From Ehretia macrophylla (taxonomy: Eukaryota > Streptophyta > Magnoliopsida > Boraginales > Ehretiaceae): 64,000 nucleotides of DNA. The notes under the pieces were generated by a model that saw only the letters and a list, made by a program, of their open reading frames with translations, had not been told where the DNA came from and made no database searches. Location of the stretch: positions 46,996,042 to 47,060,041 of the forward strand of contig CM075783.1 of assembly GCA_037974665.1 (NCBI GenBank), written 5' to 3'. The translations under genes were made by a program, and so were the position numbers. Shown here piece after piece: positions 46,001 through 58,026 of the stretch (the first letter of the stretch is position 1; every line of letters starts with the position of its first letter).

Positions 46001-46146
46001 TGTAGTATTTTATAAAAATATAAAATGCATGAACAAAAACAGTTGAATTTATGAAAATATGAAAAAATGAAGTAATTAGCTAAATTACATCTAAGTTAAC
46101 CATTTAATGAATGCAATTAATGAAGTGCTGGGTTCGAGATGTCACA
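43021..46146 (-). mobile_element. Solo LTR J (3.13 kb) with perfect 5-bp TSD
   Basis: In its own direction it runs from TGTGACATCTCG to GGGGCTTTACA. Flanked by GGAAT at 43016-43020 and 46147-46151. No internal region. It shares the GC-rich block with A and P (words GCGCAACC and TCCGGA), the CCTACTTT hairpin (43948-43971, arms GAGGACAA/TTGTCCTT) and a perfect branch-point hairpin TGAGCAAT/ATTGCTCA (43518-43537). Two GGTGAGGG donor-like sites lie near 44095 and 45600. Confidence 0.93.
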
Positions 46147-47557
46147 GGAATCGACTGCCGTTGATTTGTAAAAGTTTGTTAAATACGGGGTAGTACCGTT
46201 GTAATGCCAAAATTTTGATTGTGATGTCGGTGTGAAAGTCTAGAAATTTCAGCCTAGGTGCATTGAGGTTTTAGGGTTGTTGGGCTTGATTTGGATGTAT
46301 TTTGGTTGGTTTCCGAGGGGACTAATGTAGTTGATTGAGTGAGTGAGTGATAGGAACTAGTTTGGAGTTGTTTGGATTAGTAGAGTGTAAGTTATGATTA
46401 TTAGAAGTTTAGGTTGTCTTTCTTTAAAATGTTGATATATGCCTTTAGATGATCGGGTGGTGTTTGAGTGATTAAATTGTGAGTTGTTGATGGTTAGATT
46501 AGGGTTTGGTTGTATGTCTAATGCATGTTAAGCTGGGTGGCCTACTTTGTCATCTAACTTAGTTGTTTAGTTGTTAATTGATTAATCGATGTTATGTTGT
46601 TAAAATGTTATTAATTGATTGATGATTAATTGATTATTGATTATTGATTATTGATGAACCGGGAGATAGTCAATGGAAAAGGTTGTCCTCTTGTGATTGA
46701 ATGTTTATTTTTATTGTTGAGTCTTGATATACGTGTGCCACCTCTCAGGCGGTATCGAGCCGTCGGGTTGAAAACGACATGGCTATCAGAGGCTACCCTC
46801 ATCTCGCATAGGCAGAGATGCCATGGAGGGCAAGGCTAGTGAGGTACCTTGGGTGTGTATGTCATGGGGGTGATAAGAATTTGGTTGAGATCGTGATGGC
46901 GTTTGGAGCTACACCAACTAGAGTATCCTTTATTGATTGGTCATTATAGTTTATGTGTTTATATTGTTATTGATGTTTATTGTGTGTTTACTGCTCAAAG
47001 GATGATTTCCAAGGAGTATAGTAAATACTGTTAGAGATCTATCGAATCCTCACTGGGCTTGTTTTATATAAGCTCACTCTCAATTATTGCATGCATACAG
47101 GTGTTACCGATCCAGATTACGGGTACGTGCCTCCAGAAGAGGATTATGTGCCATATGTGGACGAGTCCTACATGCTAGAGTCTTGTCCCTGATTTATGAT
47201 GTCGTACTCTTTTGTTATATTGTATATTAAACTTAGTAGTCTTTCTTTTGATTATGGTTAGGTTGCTAAGTTGGTTTCAATCTGTTTTGCAATGTATATT
47301 AAAGTTAATGTATTATGTTGGAACAGAGGCGTATACCTAAGAATGGATTGTTGAATGAATGGTTATTGTATAATATGGTTGTGTTGTATGTTGTTAACTT
47401 AATTGAGGAGTTGATTGTTGAATTGTTTATGGAGTTTGGTTGTATGAGTTCTAAAAAGGTTGGTTTAGAGCCTCAGTGTCTTAATTACTGTCGTTATATT
47501 GCCAAAATTCTGTTGCGTCCTGACTGATCGTAGGAGGGGTCTAGTTGGGGCGTGACA

Positions 47558-49615
47558 AGATTTGTGTAGGATTTCTCCAAAATAGCAAACCCATTGACAA
47601 AGCTCACACAGAAGAAGGTTCCTTTTATTTGGGACGATAAGTGTGAGAAGAGTTTTCAAGAGTTGAAAAAAAGGTTAACTTCAACTCGTATCTTGGTATT
47701 ACCTAAAGGAAATCAAGGGTATGAAGTGTATAGTGACGCATCTGAAGGAGGATTAGGTTGTGTTCTAATGCATAACGGCAAGGTCGCTGCATATGCGTCT
47801 AGGAAGTTGAAACCATACGAGGTAAATTACCCCACTCATGATTTAGAATTGGCAGTTGTGGTGTTTGTACTTAAAAAGTGGAAACATTATCTTTGGGGAA
47901 ATACTTTCTAGATCCACACGGATCATAAGATTTTGAAGTATATGTTCTCTCAAAAGGAGTTGAATATAAGACAACGAAGGTGGATGGAATTGCTGGGAGA
48001 TCATAATTGCAATATTAATTACGTTCTAGGCAAAGCGAATGTAGTGCCAGATGCTTTAAGCCAAAAAAGTAGTCTGGTAACTCTAGCTATTCAGGAATGG
48101 AATATGCTAGAGACAGTTAGTGAATGGAAGTTGGAAGAAAAGTCCAGTCAAGTGGTAATGAGCAGGTTGACAATTCAATCGACCCTGATAACAAGAATTA
48201 GGGAAGCTCAGTAGGTTAGTTCAGAGCTTGGTAAGCTCAAGGACAAGCTTGAGGATGTGAAGTTAGGTGAGGATGGCTCATGGAGATTTAAGAATCGAAT
48301 TTATATACCTGAAAATCTAGAGTTGAGGAATGAAATTCTCCATGAAGCTCATAATTCGTGGTATACTCTACATCCTGAAGGAAACAAGATGTATCAGGAC
48401 CTTAAGCAGGGTTACTGGTGGAATGGGATGAAGAAAGATATAGCTACCTTTGTGGCTCGATGCTTGACTTGTCAAAACATTAAGATGAACACCAGCGACC
48501 TGCAGGATTACTACAACCACTAAAAATTCCCGAATGGAAGTAGGAACATGTCACTATGGATTTTGTGATACATCTTCCTAGAACCCCTCGAGGTAATGAC
48601 TCGGTTTCAATTGTAGTGGATCGATTGACCAAGTCTATACACTTTATAGCCGTTAACCAACAGGACAGACTTCAAAAGTTGGAAGATTTGTATGTAAAGA
48701 ATGTAGTAAGGCTACATGGCGTACCTTCCAGTATAGTGTCAGACAGAGATCCACGTTTTACCTCACAATTTTGGGAAAAGCTACAAGAAGCTTACGGTTT
48801 AGTACCGCCTTTCATCTGCAGACCGATGGACAGTCTGAATGGACTATCCAAATCCTAGAAGGTATGTTACGAGCCTATAACCTGGACTTTAGAGGAAGTT
48901 GGGCAGATCGACTACCGTTGGTCGAATTTGCCTATAACAACAATTATCAAACATCTATAGGCATGGCACCTTTTGAGGCTCTTTACGGACGAAAGTGTAA
49001 ATCCCCGTTATATTGGGATGATGATGGGGAAAGAAAGATCATGGCACCTGATAGCTTGGAGAAAATAGAAAATGTGAAACTAATCAGGGAATGAATCTTG
49101 GCAGCACAAAACTGCCAAAAGAGTTACGCTGACAAGTGTAGAAGGGAGTTAGAATTCAAGGTTGGAGACAAGGTATTTCTAAAGTTACACCCTAGGAAAG
49201 GGTTTGTACGATATGGAAAAGGTAGGAAGCTAAGTCCTAGGTATATTGGACCGTATCAGATTATTAAAAGGATTGGCAAAGCTGCCTATCATTTATCATT
49301 GCCTGAGGAGTTGGGTAATCTGCAAGATGTGTTTCACGTTTCAGTACTCCAGAAATATCACCCGGATCCCACACATGTACTGGAACCTGAACCTTTGGAG
49401 TTAAACCAATATCTCACCTATGTGAAACAGCCTGTCAAGGTTGTTGACGAGCAGATTAAGGAACTGTGATACGAGAAGATACCAATGGTCAAAGTGTTAT
49501 GGAATCAATGTAACGCAGGGGACGTGACTTGGGAAGGCAGAAAACGCATGGAAACTGAGTATCCGATTCTGTTTCAATAAATTTTAAGGATGAAATTTTT
49601 GTAAGGGGGAAAGGA
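47558..49615 (+). pseudogene. Element F: RNase H and integrase (3' piece)
   Basis: It continues the gene broken at 18135: DFSK ... [14 protein letters not shown], RNase H ([13 protein letters not shown], 47730), integrase finger (HNSWYTLHPEGNKMYQDL to CLTCQ, 48350-48470), DDE core (MDFVIHLPRTP, IVSDRDPRF, and the glutamate region near 48830, frameshifted), GPY/F module (49215-49320) and chromodomain-like end (49480-49570). Stops and shifts at 47909, 48212, 48521, 48541, about 48800, 49092 (CGA) and 49467 (CGA). Ends at the hairpin AAATTTTA/TGAAATTT (49579-49598) and purine tract before the LTR. Confidence 0.92.
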
Positions 49616-51518
49616 TATAAAGCCCCATATCGTGACCAAGTAAAACTTTTTAGCTACTCACAAGAGTATGGGTGATTTTCTTTAACTTTTCGGGCCATTT
49701 CGGTAGTTTTCCCAATTTTAAGGATTTTTGGTCCGGAAAAGGGGTTTCACTTCGGGGCCAATTATAGGAAAATCGGGATCCCATAACGAAAAATGGACAT
49801 ACGCCATTGGGTTTCCTTTAACTTGTACTACTTAATGGTGAAGTTTGGCAAAATTGTATCCTGGCTCGAAAATACGAAAATCGAGGACACCCGCGGGCCA
49901 AACGGGCAAAAAACAGAATGTCGGTCCCACTCCCAAGGAGTGACACGTGTTCCTCCCTATGTCGACTTTGAGGGCCTATATAAGGGGGTCACTTGACCCC
50001 CTAAAATCAAACTTGCAGACAATTTTTCTCTACCCCGATTCCACTAAATTATATTGATTCAGTTTAGTTAATGTTCCGAAAGTTCTAAAATCGGTCCGAA
50101 TCTTCTCTAATTTTCCGCATTTTGAGGCAAGGGTTTTATTGCTTTACTTATTTATGGTATCTACATGTTGTTAGTATATCCCTGTTATGCTTAAATTTGT
50201 TCAGTTAATTGCTAATATACACTGGCCGATTTATCTAGTAGTTTTAGCATAAGCTAAGCAGAGATGCTTCACAAATATTTCTAGAAATGTTATACATGTT
50301 ATTTGCATGTCTTCATAATGCCCCATTTATCCTTGGGAATTGCTTTATTATAGTCGTTACTCTGCCGAAATACGGCGGAACATGTGTTATTTCTTGTCTA
50401 GATCCTGTGTATTGTTATTGTGAACGTTGTTAAGCCGTTATACTATCCAACATGGGCTGCATGCTACTTGCATGTGTGTATACGAGTTGCAACTCTGACA
50501 ATAGGTAGTGGTTCTACCAATGTGGCTCGTACTATGATGTAGTACGCGCACCCAATGTCTTGGAAAGTGAGTCACCAGTATGTACTGCTTCTTGTAATTG
50601 TGATTGTATTGTGCAACGTAAGCCCGTCAAGCTCTCGGTAGTTGCGGTGATATCACTCGGAGTAGGCTTCCGCATTCAACCTTTTGACTGATTGTTGTCC
50701 CGAAAGATGCGTGAAGCATCAGCTTGTACTTGTTTACCTATACTTGTCCTGAGCCTAATTATTTGTTGCGCTCACTTGTGTACCTGTATCGTGCTTGTCT
50801 CATACTACCTATGCTACCTGTACCCTGCTTGTATCCCTATTGCATGTGTAATTCTATCTTGTACTCCTGATCTGTTCCAGCATGTACCATCCTCTTCCCG
50901 TTCCTTGCTGGGTTGTAGACTCACCCTACGTGCTTGTCTTGTGTTTGTATCATGTTTCCATCACGACAAGTCATCATGTGTAGAGAGGGCACATGCATAT
51001 TTTGTAGATTGTTTGAGATAGATCAGCATTTCGCACTTGAGATGGATATACTATAATACGCCAGTGCAGGCAGGATGATCTTTCGCCGCCTCCGGCAACG
51101 CCTGTTCCTATCGTGCATAAAATCCGATATGAGATGATCGTGGATCGGCAGCCTATTGTTTTGAGCGGCCGACCTACGATCCTAGTACATGTTCACTTTC
51201 GGGGCTATCAGGATCAGGAATTGATGGTGTTGGAGGGGTAGTAGTAGTTGCGTGGGTTGTGTTGTAAGTCCCCTTGTGAGCACAGTTGTACATGTAACAA
51301 ATGCTGTGCAATTTTGGTGGTGGTGTCTTTACAAATTACTTTTGTAAAATAACGGAAGTGCTAATCTAGTTTTACTACTTACCTTATCAGATTATCCTTA
51401 CTGTTTTTGTAAACACTTTTATTGTTCCTTTAAAACGCTTCCGCGAATGGTTTTCAAAAGTGTTGAACACTCGGTCCCGGCGCGGTATCGAGCAGGTTGC
51501 TTGACTTGGGTAGTTACA
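49616..51518 (+). mobile_element. Element F: 3' LTR (1.90 kb)
   Basis: It starts TATAAAGCCCC (first G lost relative to TGTAAAGCCCC at 11216) and ends GTAGTTACA; the right flank TTGGC is the target copy. A clear TATA box, TATATAAG, lies at 49977-49984. It has a poorer version of the branch-point hairpin (TGGGTTGTAGACTCA near 50909) and no clear CCTACTTTG hairpin, so it is the outlier among the LTRs here. Confidence 0.82.
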
Positions 51519-52362
51519 TTGGCCCTGGGGGTTCTGAGTCTGGAATGCTTTGGACTGACCCTAAGTCTGAGAGGGTCTTTTGTTTTGCTGAGATAGACCA
51601 ACCTTCACTGCTAATTTCATCTCCTCAACCCTCGATGCAGCCGCAAAGATAGCATTATAAGTGTCGAACTCCATTACTGTTAGCCCATCCTGAATCTCGA
51701 GTCTCAGCCTTTGGTTAAATTTCCATATCTTGGTGGCCGAGGTCTGGACCATATGTGGTGCATACTGGGAGAGTCTATCAAATTTTGCCCTATACTCTGC
51801 CACCATCATGCTTCCTTGTTTCAAGTACATAAACTCCTTCATCTTCCTGTCTCGAGAAACCTCAGATATGTATTTACTCTTGAATGCTGTAACAAAGTTC
51901 CTCCATGTAAAGGGAGTGTGTTGAACCTCCCATTGATCTCTCACTATATCCCACTATGTCTCGGCATCAACCTAACTGAAAGACTGGATAGGCGACCTTT
52001 TTCTCCTCTGCATAGTCCTGTGCAGCATAAATCTTCTCCATTCGAGACAACCAATATTCTGCCTCTTCACTATTCGGCTGGCCCTTGAACTTCGCAGAGC
52101 TATAGAACAAGAAATCCTTGAGGTTATCACCTCCTCTATTTCCTCTGTTTCCTCCACTGCAACCAACACCATGATTGTTGTTGTTATTGTTACCCGCTAC
52201 TGCTGTTGTTGCTGCTACAGTTGCCGCTTGCTGTTCCATAGCCCTAGTCATCCGATCGATGGTAGTTTCCATCAAATTAACCATCGCTGCTCTTGGATTG
52301 CCTTGATTCGCATTTCCAGTTCCTTGAGGTCCAGGGTTGTTGCGGGTGTTACGTTCTGCCAT
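51519..52362 (-). pseudogene. Element C: gag N-terminal piece
   Basis: Minus strand from ATG 52362 (MAERNTRNNPGPQG). An N-rich linker, then FKGQPNSEEAEYWLSRMEKI, a break at about 51945-51967, capsid-like TWRNFVTAFKSKYI and YRAKFDRLSQYAPHMV, and a QNPQGQ-rich linker ending at F's target site. A TAG stop lies at 51561. When F is removed the linker reads on in the same frame into QVRPVAPRP at 11215, which shows that the two pieces are one gene. Confidence 0.9.
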
Positions 52363-52604
52363 CTTAGATATAGAATAGACACCATCCCATAGTTATAGGT
52401 TATGCATGCATCATATGAGATGTGAATATGTGAACTAGCAATACTCCTAACACACAGGTTATACATAGCAAAGAAACAAATATAGCATGTTAAGCACATA
52501 AGTTCATATAAACACATTAGTTCCCAAAAATAAATACTACAACATGTTCTCCTTCCAAGTCTTGTACCTACTAACCAGGGGTTCTAACTCCAGCTTACGC
52601 CTAG

Positions 52605-52616
52605 CTAAGTGATACC
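52605..52616 (-). other. Element C: primer binding site (variant)
   Basis: On the minus strand TGGTATCACTTA follows the LTR after about eleven bases. Only the first eight bases fit initiator tRNA-Met. Confidence 0.65.
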
Positions 52617-52782
52617 ACCTAAATAGGTATCACGCCCCGACCCTATCCCATCGCTAGGCTAAGGCCGGAACGCGACATTCGTAACCAATAAACCTGTAAA
52701 CCAATAATCTAACAACTTATATATTCATTCATGATCCATAAAAGTTCAAAAGTCTGTCAATTATATCGGCCTTACGGGTTAA

Positions 52783-55274
52783 TGTCACCCCCGACCCAAC
52801 CCCACGCTAAAGGTCAACTCTGGACCCGACAAGCGGACAGAGTCTCCTCTGTAAGTTGGACATTCTGAAAACCTGTAATCATACAATTCAAGCTACGAAA
52901 CAATAGAAACAACATTTCTAATTAAAACCAAACTTCAACGCCATCTGAGCCTTAAGTAGTACAACAGTTTAGTTACATACAAGCATGCATTCACAAGACA
53001 ACTTCTTTACAAAACCGCTTATCATGCCACTCCATGATAGCATTTAAACATTCTTAGGAATTAAAACAACCATTCATTCACCCCCAAGTATGCAAAGTAG
53101 CTAAGAGCAGCAATATAAGTTATTACATGCCATAGTTCCACATTTTCCACCATAAACATCTAGCTTCCAGCTTACAACTACACTAATATGTACATAAGCA
53201 CTTTGGCTACAAAATAGGACGTAAAGTAAAACAAACAAGATCTCCACATAACAACAAGAACCATAAATCCACCTCAAGCAATTAGACTATGCAACTAAGG
53301 TAATTGATCAGTCTGGACTTCCTGTTCTTCACCCTTACCCAAATCAAGTTGGGGTTCAACCACAACGTCTCTTGAAACATGTTAGTGAGGTATGAGCAAC
53401 CACTATTGCCCAGTGAGGGATAAGGTCCAACCCGGGGCGTGCAATGCAACAAGTATAGCAAATAGGCAAGATAAATGAATAAAGTACATTTGAACCAGTA
53501 AATAAATCCACATATCAAAGGATACGATACACTTAACCCTAACACTCCAAAATTCTCTTTATCTTCGATCACGAACCACGAACCACGATCACAATCAATG
53601 TGCCGGCATAACCCCAATCACTCCAGTGGGTGTACTCTGGATGTACCCTGAGAAACCTACGACCCAACACCCCCTGGAAATCTCTGGACAAGGCGAGTGA
53701 GGGGCTAGGGCACGAAGATTGAATATCCATTGGCAAGCCCGCTGCCGCCCAGCCGATATTCAACTTATCCGCCCCTGACACTATGGTTGCGCAACCTCTA
53801 TTCAATGCACTTATCGATGACATTATAACAATAACAATTGAAGCAATAAGACATAGGAGGAACAAAAAAGTAGGTTGTCCTCAAATCAATTAGAAAAGAA
53901 GCAATTTCATATAAACAACTAAGCAAATTACAAAGGGAATTTACAAACTTCACATAGAACTATACCAAAAGCTCAAGGATATCTTAAAAACACATTTAAA
54001 CACCCTAGGAACCATTACAAAGTCTTAGAAGCGTGAGACAATCGAAATTATGCTTAAACACCTTTGTAACTCAACCCGTTTTCCTTCCAAACTCACGCTA
54101 TTGTTCTAGATTAGTAAGCAGTCTATTCCATACTTTTAGTTAACCCATTAGGAACCCTAAGGACCTTTGAAGTTGCCCAAATACCCACGTTTAGCATGTA
54201 AGCCCCAATTTTTCTCTTTTGACTTTGTACTACACGTACCTCACCCGAGACTCAAACCGAAGCTACCAAAGCATTTTTTGAATCTATATAACCTAGGATT
54301 ACCAAATGTGAAGGCCAATATTACCCGGATTTACGATAACCCCGAAACCACTTTTAAAAAGTCAGCTTTTTCATGCTTTTGTTAGATTATGAGAAAATAA
54401 ACCCTACAGGGCCTTTACACTACTTTCATTAGCACCTAAAGCATCTATTAGACCCATTGATTCAAGCTATAAGGTTCGATTTCGCAAAACCCAAGTTTTC
54501 CCGTCACTATTCATGCCATACAATCAACGAGCAATTTTACCCGTTTAAACTACGTAACAATAGCATAAATAAGGTCTCTACTATTTGTATACAACATATA
54601 TTAACACATTGGAGCATAGCATAAGCATTGGATAGCAATTTCACAAAATAAAGAAAAGTATAACATTTTTAGAATGCAAAAATAAGCATGAAATCCCTCA
54701 CCAATGCGCGTAGGAACTCGTAGGAGCCTAGTAGACACCCTAAAGCACTTGCACCTAGCTTGGCTTGGCTTGAAATGAGGGTTTGATGAGCCAAAAATCT
54801 CTCCTTCTATACCCAGAGGCTATCAGGTTTGCTACAGTGCAAATCAGCTTTTGCTCCTTTTTTTTGTTTTTGTTTTTATGAGTTATAATGTGTTATGTTG
54901 AGCAATATAAATGGGGGGGTCAAGTTGGGTGAGTATATGGTCTACTAAAATGAGCCTAATTGGCTTTAAAACGAGTCTAATGCGCATCAATTAAGTGAGC
55001 TAATAAAACATAAAGTTTCATTATGTAATACTATTCATTAGTTGGCAAAACATTTTGTAAACGAATGCTCCTATCGCTTTTAGCACAAAAGTACAATTTT
55101 CTCATTCCTAAACAATTAATATGATTTAAGAAAAAATTCTAATTCAAGGTAATTAAGCATTTGAAAAACGGAATGAATAGTAGCCACATAAGACAACAAG
55201 TAAAACACATAAGGAATGCGCAAATAATGGATGCAACAGTTAAACGATGTACGGCTAGGATATTGGGCATCACA
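52783..55274 (-). mobile_element. Solo LTR P (2.49 kb) with perfect 5-bp TSD
   Basis: In its own direction TGTGATGCCC to GGGGGTGACA. Flanked by GTTAA at 52778-52782 and 55275-55279. Same family and same length as LTR A. CCTACTTTT hairpin 53857-53882 and branch-point hairpin 53393-53412. The acceptor is TTTCAA, so mutated, but the leader frame and acidic second-exon frame (GEEQEVQ) align with A. Confidence 0.94.
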
Positions 55275-56289
55275 GTTAACCATAATCTGTTACACATATA
55301 TAAGACCTCGATCCACCTGTTCAATCATAAAGACTAGCCAAATATATACAAGACTTCGATTCACTTGTTCAATCATAAAGAATAGCCAACTATCAGGTAT
55401 CTAGGTCTCAAAAGAATATGAATAATAAACTTAATTACATATAGTTGTCCAAAAGAATATTACATATATAATGTTGTCCTAATAGTGTTTGAGTTCAATT
55501 AACAAGCAAGCTTATCACAATAAGGAGAAATCATTCTCGTCAACCAAGGTTCTCCATCATCAACTTGAGGGGCCTGTTCAGGCACTGCCTCAAATGTATT
55601 TGATCAAAAGACAGGTGAGGTAATCTTGCATATAGCTTAGTGAGGATGCAATAGGAAGGGTTTTCATAAGGTTTATATTTAAGAAATCAGTTGATGAAAC
55701 ATGCAATACACATATGAATATACAAGCAAGAAACAAGTTACACATTCGAGATTTGATGACAGTTAAATACCCTAACTCTTCCAAGATATCACTAGATCCT
55801 GATCCGAAGAAGGATCAGTGGGTCCTAACAAGAGCAGGAATCAATACTTTGAGGGTCAAGATATACCGGTAAGCCCGTCACTGCCTAGAGGTCCCGTCAC
55901 TTCTTCAATTTATAATGGTTATAACTGCCACGCACAAGAAATTCAAATTCATTTGCAATTAAAGTATAAAAAGAGGAGTTACCCATCTAACAACATATAT
56001 CAATTGTTATTGCTCAACCACATGTTAACACTGAACTAAAGACTAAAGGTTAAACAACAATGGCTTAACAACATGATAGTTAACTTAATAGCATGATAGA
56101 CAGTAGTAGATAGCAATTAGATAAGGTAGATAGCACTAGATAGCATAATTATTAACAAGTAGAATATATAGAAGCAATAGCTAACCGATTAAGGCAACAT
56201 ACAAGTTAAGACATGATAACAAAAATAATGTGCAAGTCAAACGCCGAAAGAGGCTTAACATAAACAAGCAGAGGGGTTTAGATGAGGAT

Positions 56290-56480
56290 AACCGAATTAG
56301 GCCTTATTCGGGTCCTTCATCAGGGCCACGGCTTCACAACTGGATGAGGCCATTGGATGAGGCCTCATCCGATCCTCATTTGGTGCCAAAAGTTGGCACC
56401 GGACAAGGGTGACCGGATAAGGTTCCATTTGGTTCCTCATCCGGTCCCCAGGGGTGCCATCCGATGAGGCTAAGCCCCGT
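56290..56480. repeat. Palindrome-rich block in LTR C
   Basis: Perfect palindrome GGATGAGGCCTCATCC (56355-56370) and a perfect stem GGTGCCAA/TTGGCACC with a 3-base loop (56382-56400), among several GGATGAGG variants. The LTR of L has a matching block with different stems. Confidence 0.8.
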
Positions 56481-57234
56481 CCGATAGTTCTGACATTCTG
56501 AACTTTGCATACAAACCTGCAAACCTTTTTCCTATTCAAGAGAGTTTGTTAGACCTTGTTAGACAGCTCTGTTACATTTATTCAACATATATATCAAGCA
56601 ATTTCTTAGAAACCCTTTAGAATAAACTCAACTCAACTTAACTCCTATCAACTCAACAAGCACATAAACACTTGATTCATAGCGTATGATCGTTTTAAAA
56701 CTTTTAGAAAACATCCCTTACCTTAGCATAAGAAATGAGAAATCCTAGTAGAAGAAAGATGACCCTCCAGCTAGGAAATGCGAGAATGAAAATGTTTGAA
56801 TCTCTATTCTCCTTCTTCTTCCTTTCTTATCTTCTCTTTTTTCTCTTCTAGCTTAGCTGTATAAATATGTATAAAGTATATCTGATCGTGTGTTGTGTGT
56901 CTAGGCTATGTTTGGTAAGATATTTTGCTAAATTGTCCAAATGACTATAGTGCCCCTAACTAAAAGCCTATTTTCTTGCCTGCCATGTTGTCCCATTCTA
57001 AATGCTCTAGGTCTAATTTAATTATTGTAGTTATCTAGTATTTGTATCAGAGTCTAATTATACATGCATCCTCTAGACTACTCAAATGCACGTTAAATGA
57101 TGAAATGCACATAAATCGAGATAAACTCACATAGACCAATATAAAAGCATATAAAAAAAGTAAATACAAGTAAAATGATCTTATTATGCAAGATATGAGT
57201 TATATGCACATGTGGTCTCGGGTCGGGCTTTACA

Positions 57235-57618
57235 AGGGAAGCTAAGCCCGAGGTATATGGAGCCATTTGAAGTTGTGGATCGAATCGAAAAGTTTGCATA
57301 TCGGTTGGATCTACCACCAAGTCTCTCCACCATTCATGATGTGTTCCAAGTTTCGATGTTGAGGAAGTATCATCCCGACCCCTCTCACATTTTAGAACCG
57401 GAGCCGCTAGAACTTTGGGAGGACTTATCGTATGAGGAGAGGATCAAGATCGGGAGTTGCGCAACAAGAATAATCCCATGGTGAAGGTACTTTGGAATAA
57501 CCATGGAGTTGAGGATGCAACTTAGGAAAGGCGTGACCAGATGGAACAACAATACTCGTTCTTGTTTGCGAGGTAATCATGGAATTGCGAGGGAGCAATT
57601 CTTTTAAGGATGGAATGT
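57235..57618 (+). pseudogene. Element L: integrase C-terminus (partial)
   Basis: It starts inside the GPY/F module (GKLSPRYMEPFEVVDR) where element C is inserted. Then [28 protein letters not shown], and a chromodomain-like end in a shifted frame (MVKVLWNNHGVEDAT near 57480), with TAG replacing tryptophan near 57523. A one-base shift near 57440 breaks the frame. The stem AATTGC/GCAATT (57583-57588, 57595-57600) and a weak purine tract precede the LTR. Confidence 0.88.
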
Positions 57619-58026
57619 TGTAAGGCCCAGCACGAGACCTCACATGCATATATGTCATATCATGCATAAATAAATCAATTGTATCTTCACCTTGTTTTAT
57701 ATGCTTTTATAGTGAATTATGTGCATTTATCTCGATTTATGTGCACGTCATCGTTTAACATGCAATTAGGTGTTGTAGGTATTGTACGAAGTTAATTAAA
57801 TACTATTGGACTAAGCCTAGCAACTAACTAGTTAGCAAACAACTAGAATGGCATGGAATAAATAGCATTAAGTTACAAGGGCAAGGTGGTCTTTTGGACC
57901 TTAGATATTATTCTACCATCACAAATACATACACATTACACACACACATATCTGAAAACACACACACCCACTTGATACACACATACTGCACACCACACTC
58001 AGATTTTCGTCCATAGGAAGGAGAGA

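Larger units (their letters stand above)
42009..47557 (+). mobile_element. Element G: 3' LTR, split by solo LTR J
   Basis: It runs from TGTGAGACCCC to GGGCGTGACA. After removing J and one target copy it is about 2.42 kb, matching the 5' LTR. It keeps an intact ATACAG|GTG acceptor near 47100. CCTACTTTG hairpin 46530-46560; branch-point hairpin 47054-47076. The right flank AGATT (47558-47562) is the target copy in F. Confidence 0.93.
52628..57234 (-). mobile_element. Element C: 5' LTR, split by solo LTR P
   Basis: In its own direction TGTAAAGCCCGACC to GGGCGTGATA (last C mutated); about 2.11 kb without P. Same family as the LTR of L. A GTAAGG donor (exon end 56722) and an acceptor-like TTTGAG (before 55588) bracket a decayed version of the small-protein frame of L, sharing GEPW and a DENDFSLL end with one lost base. 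A palindrome-rich block lies at 56290-56480. The right flank 57235 is the integrase of L. Confidence 0.88.

Noticed and set aside
50692-51021. 109-codon frame in the 3' LTR of F
   Set aside because: Cysteine-rich by composition, no family resemblance, and no second copy to test it; the 5' LTR of F is truncated before this point.
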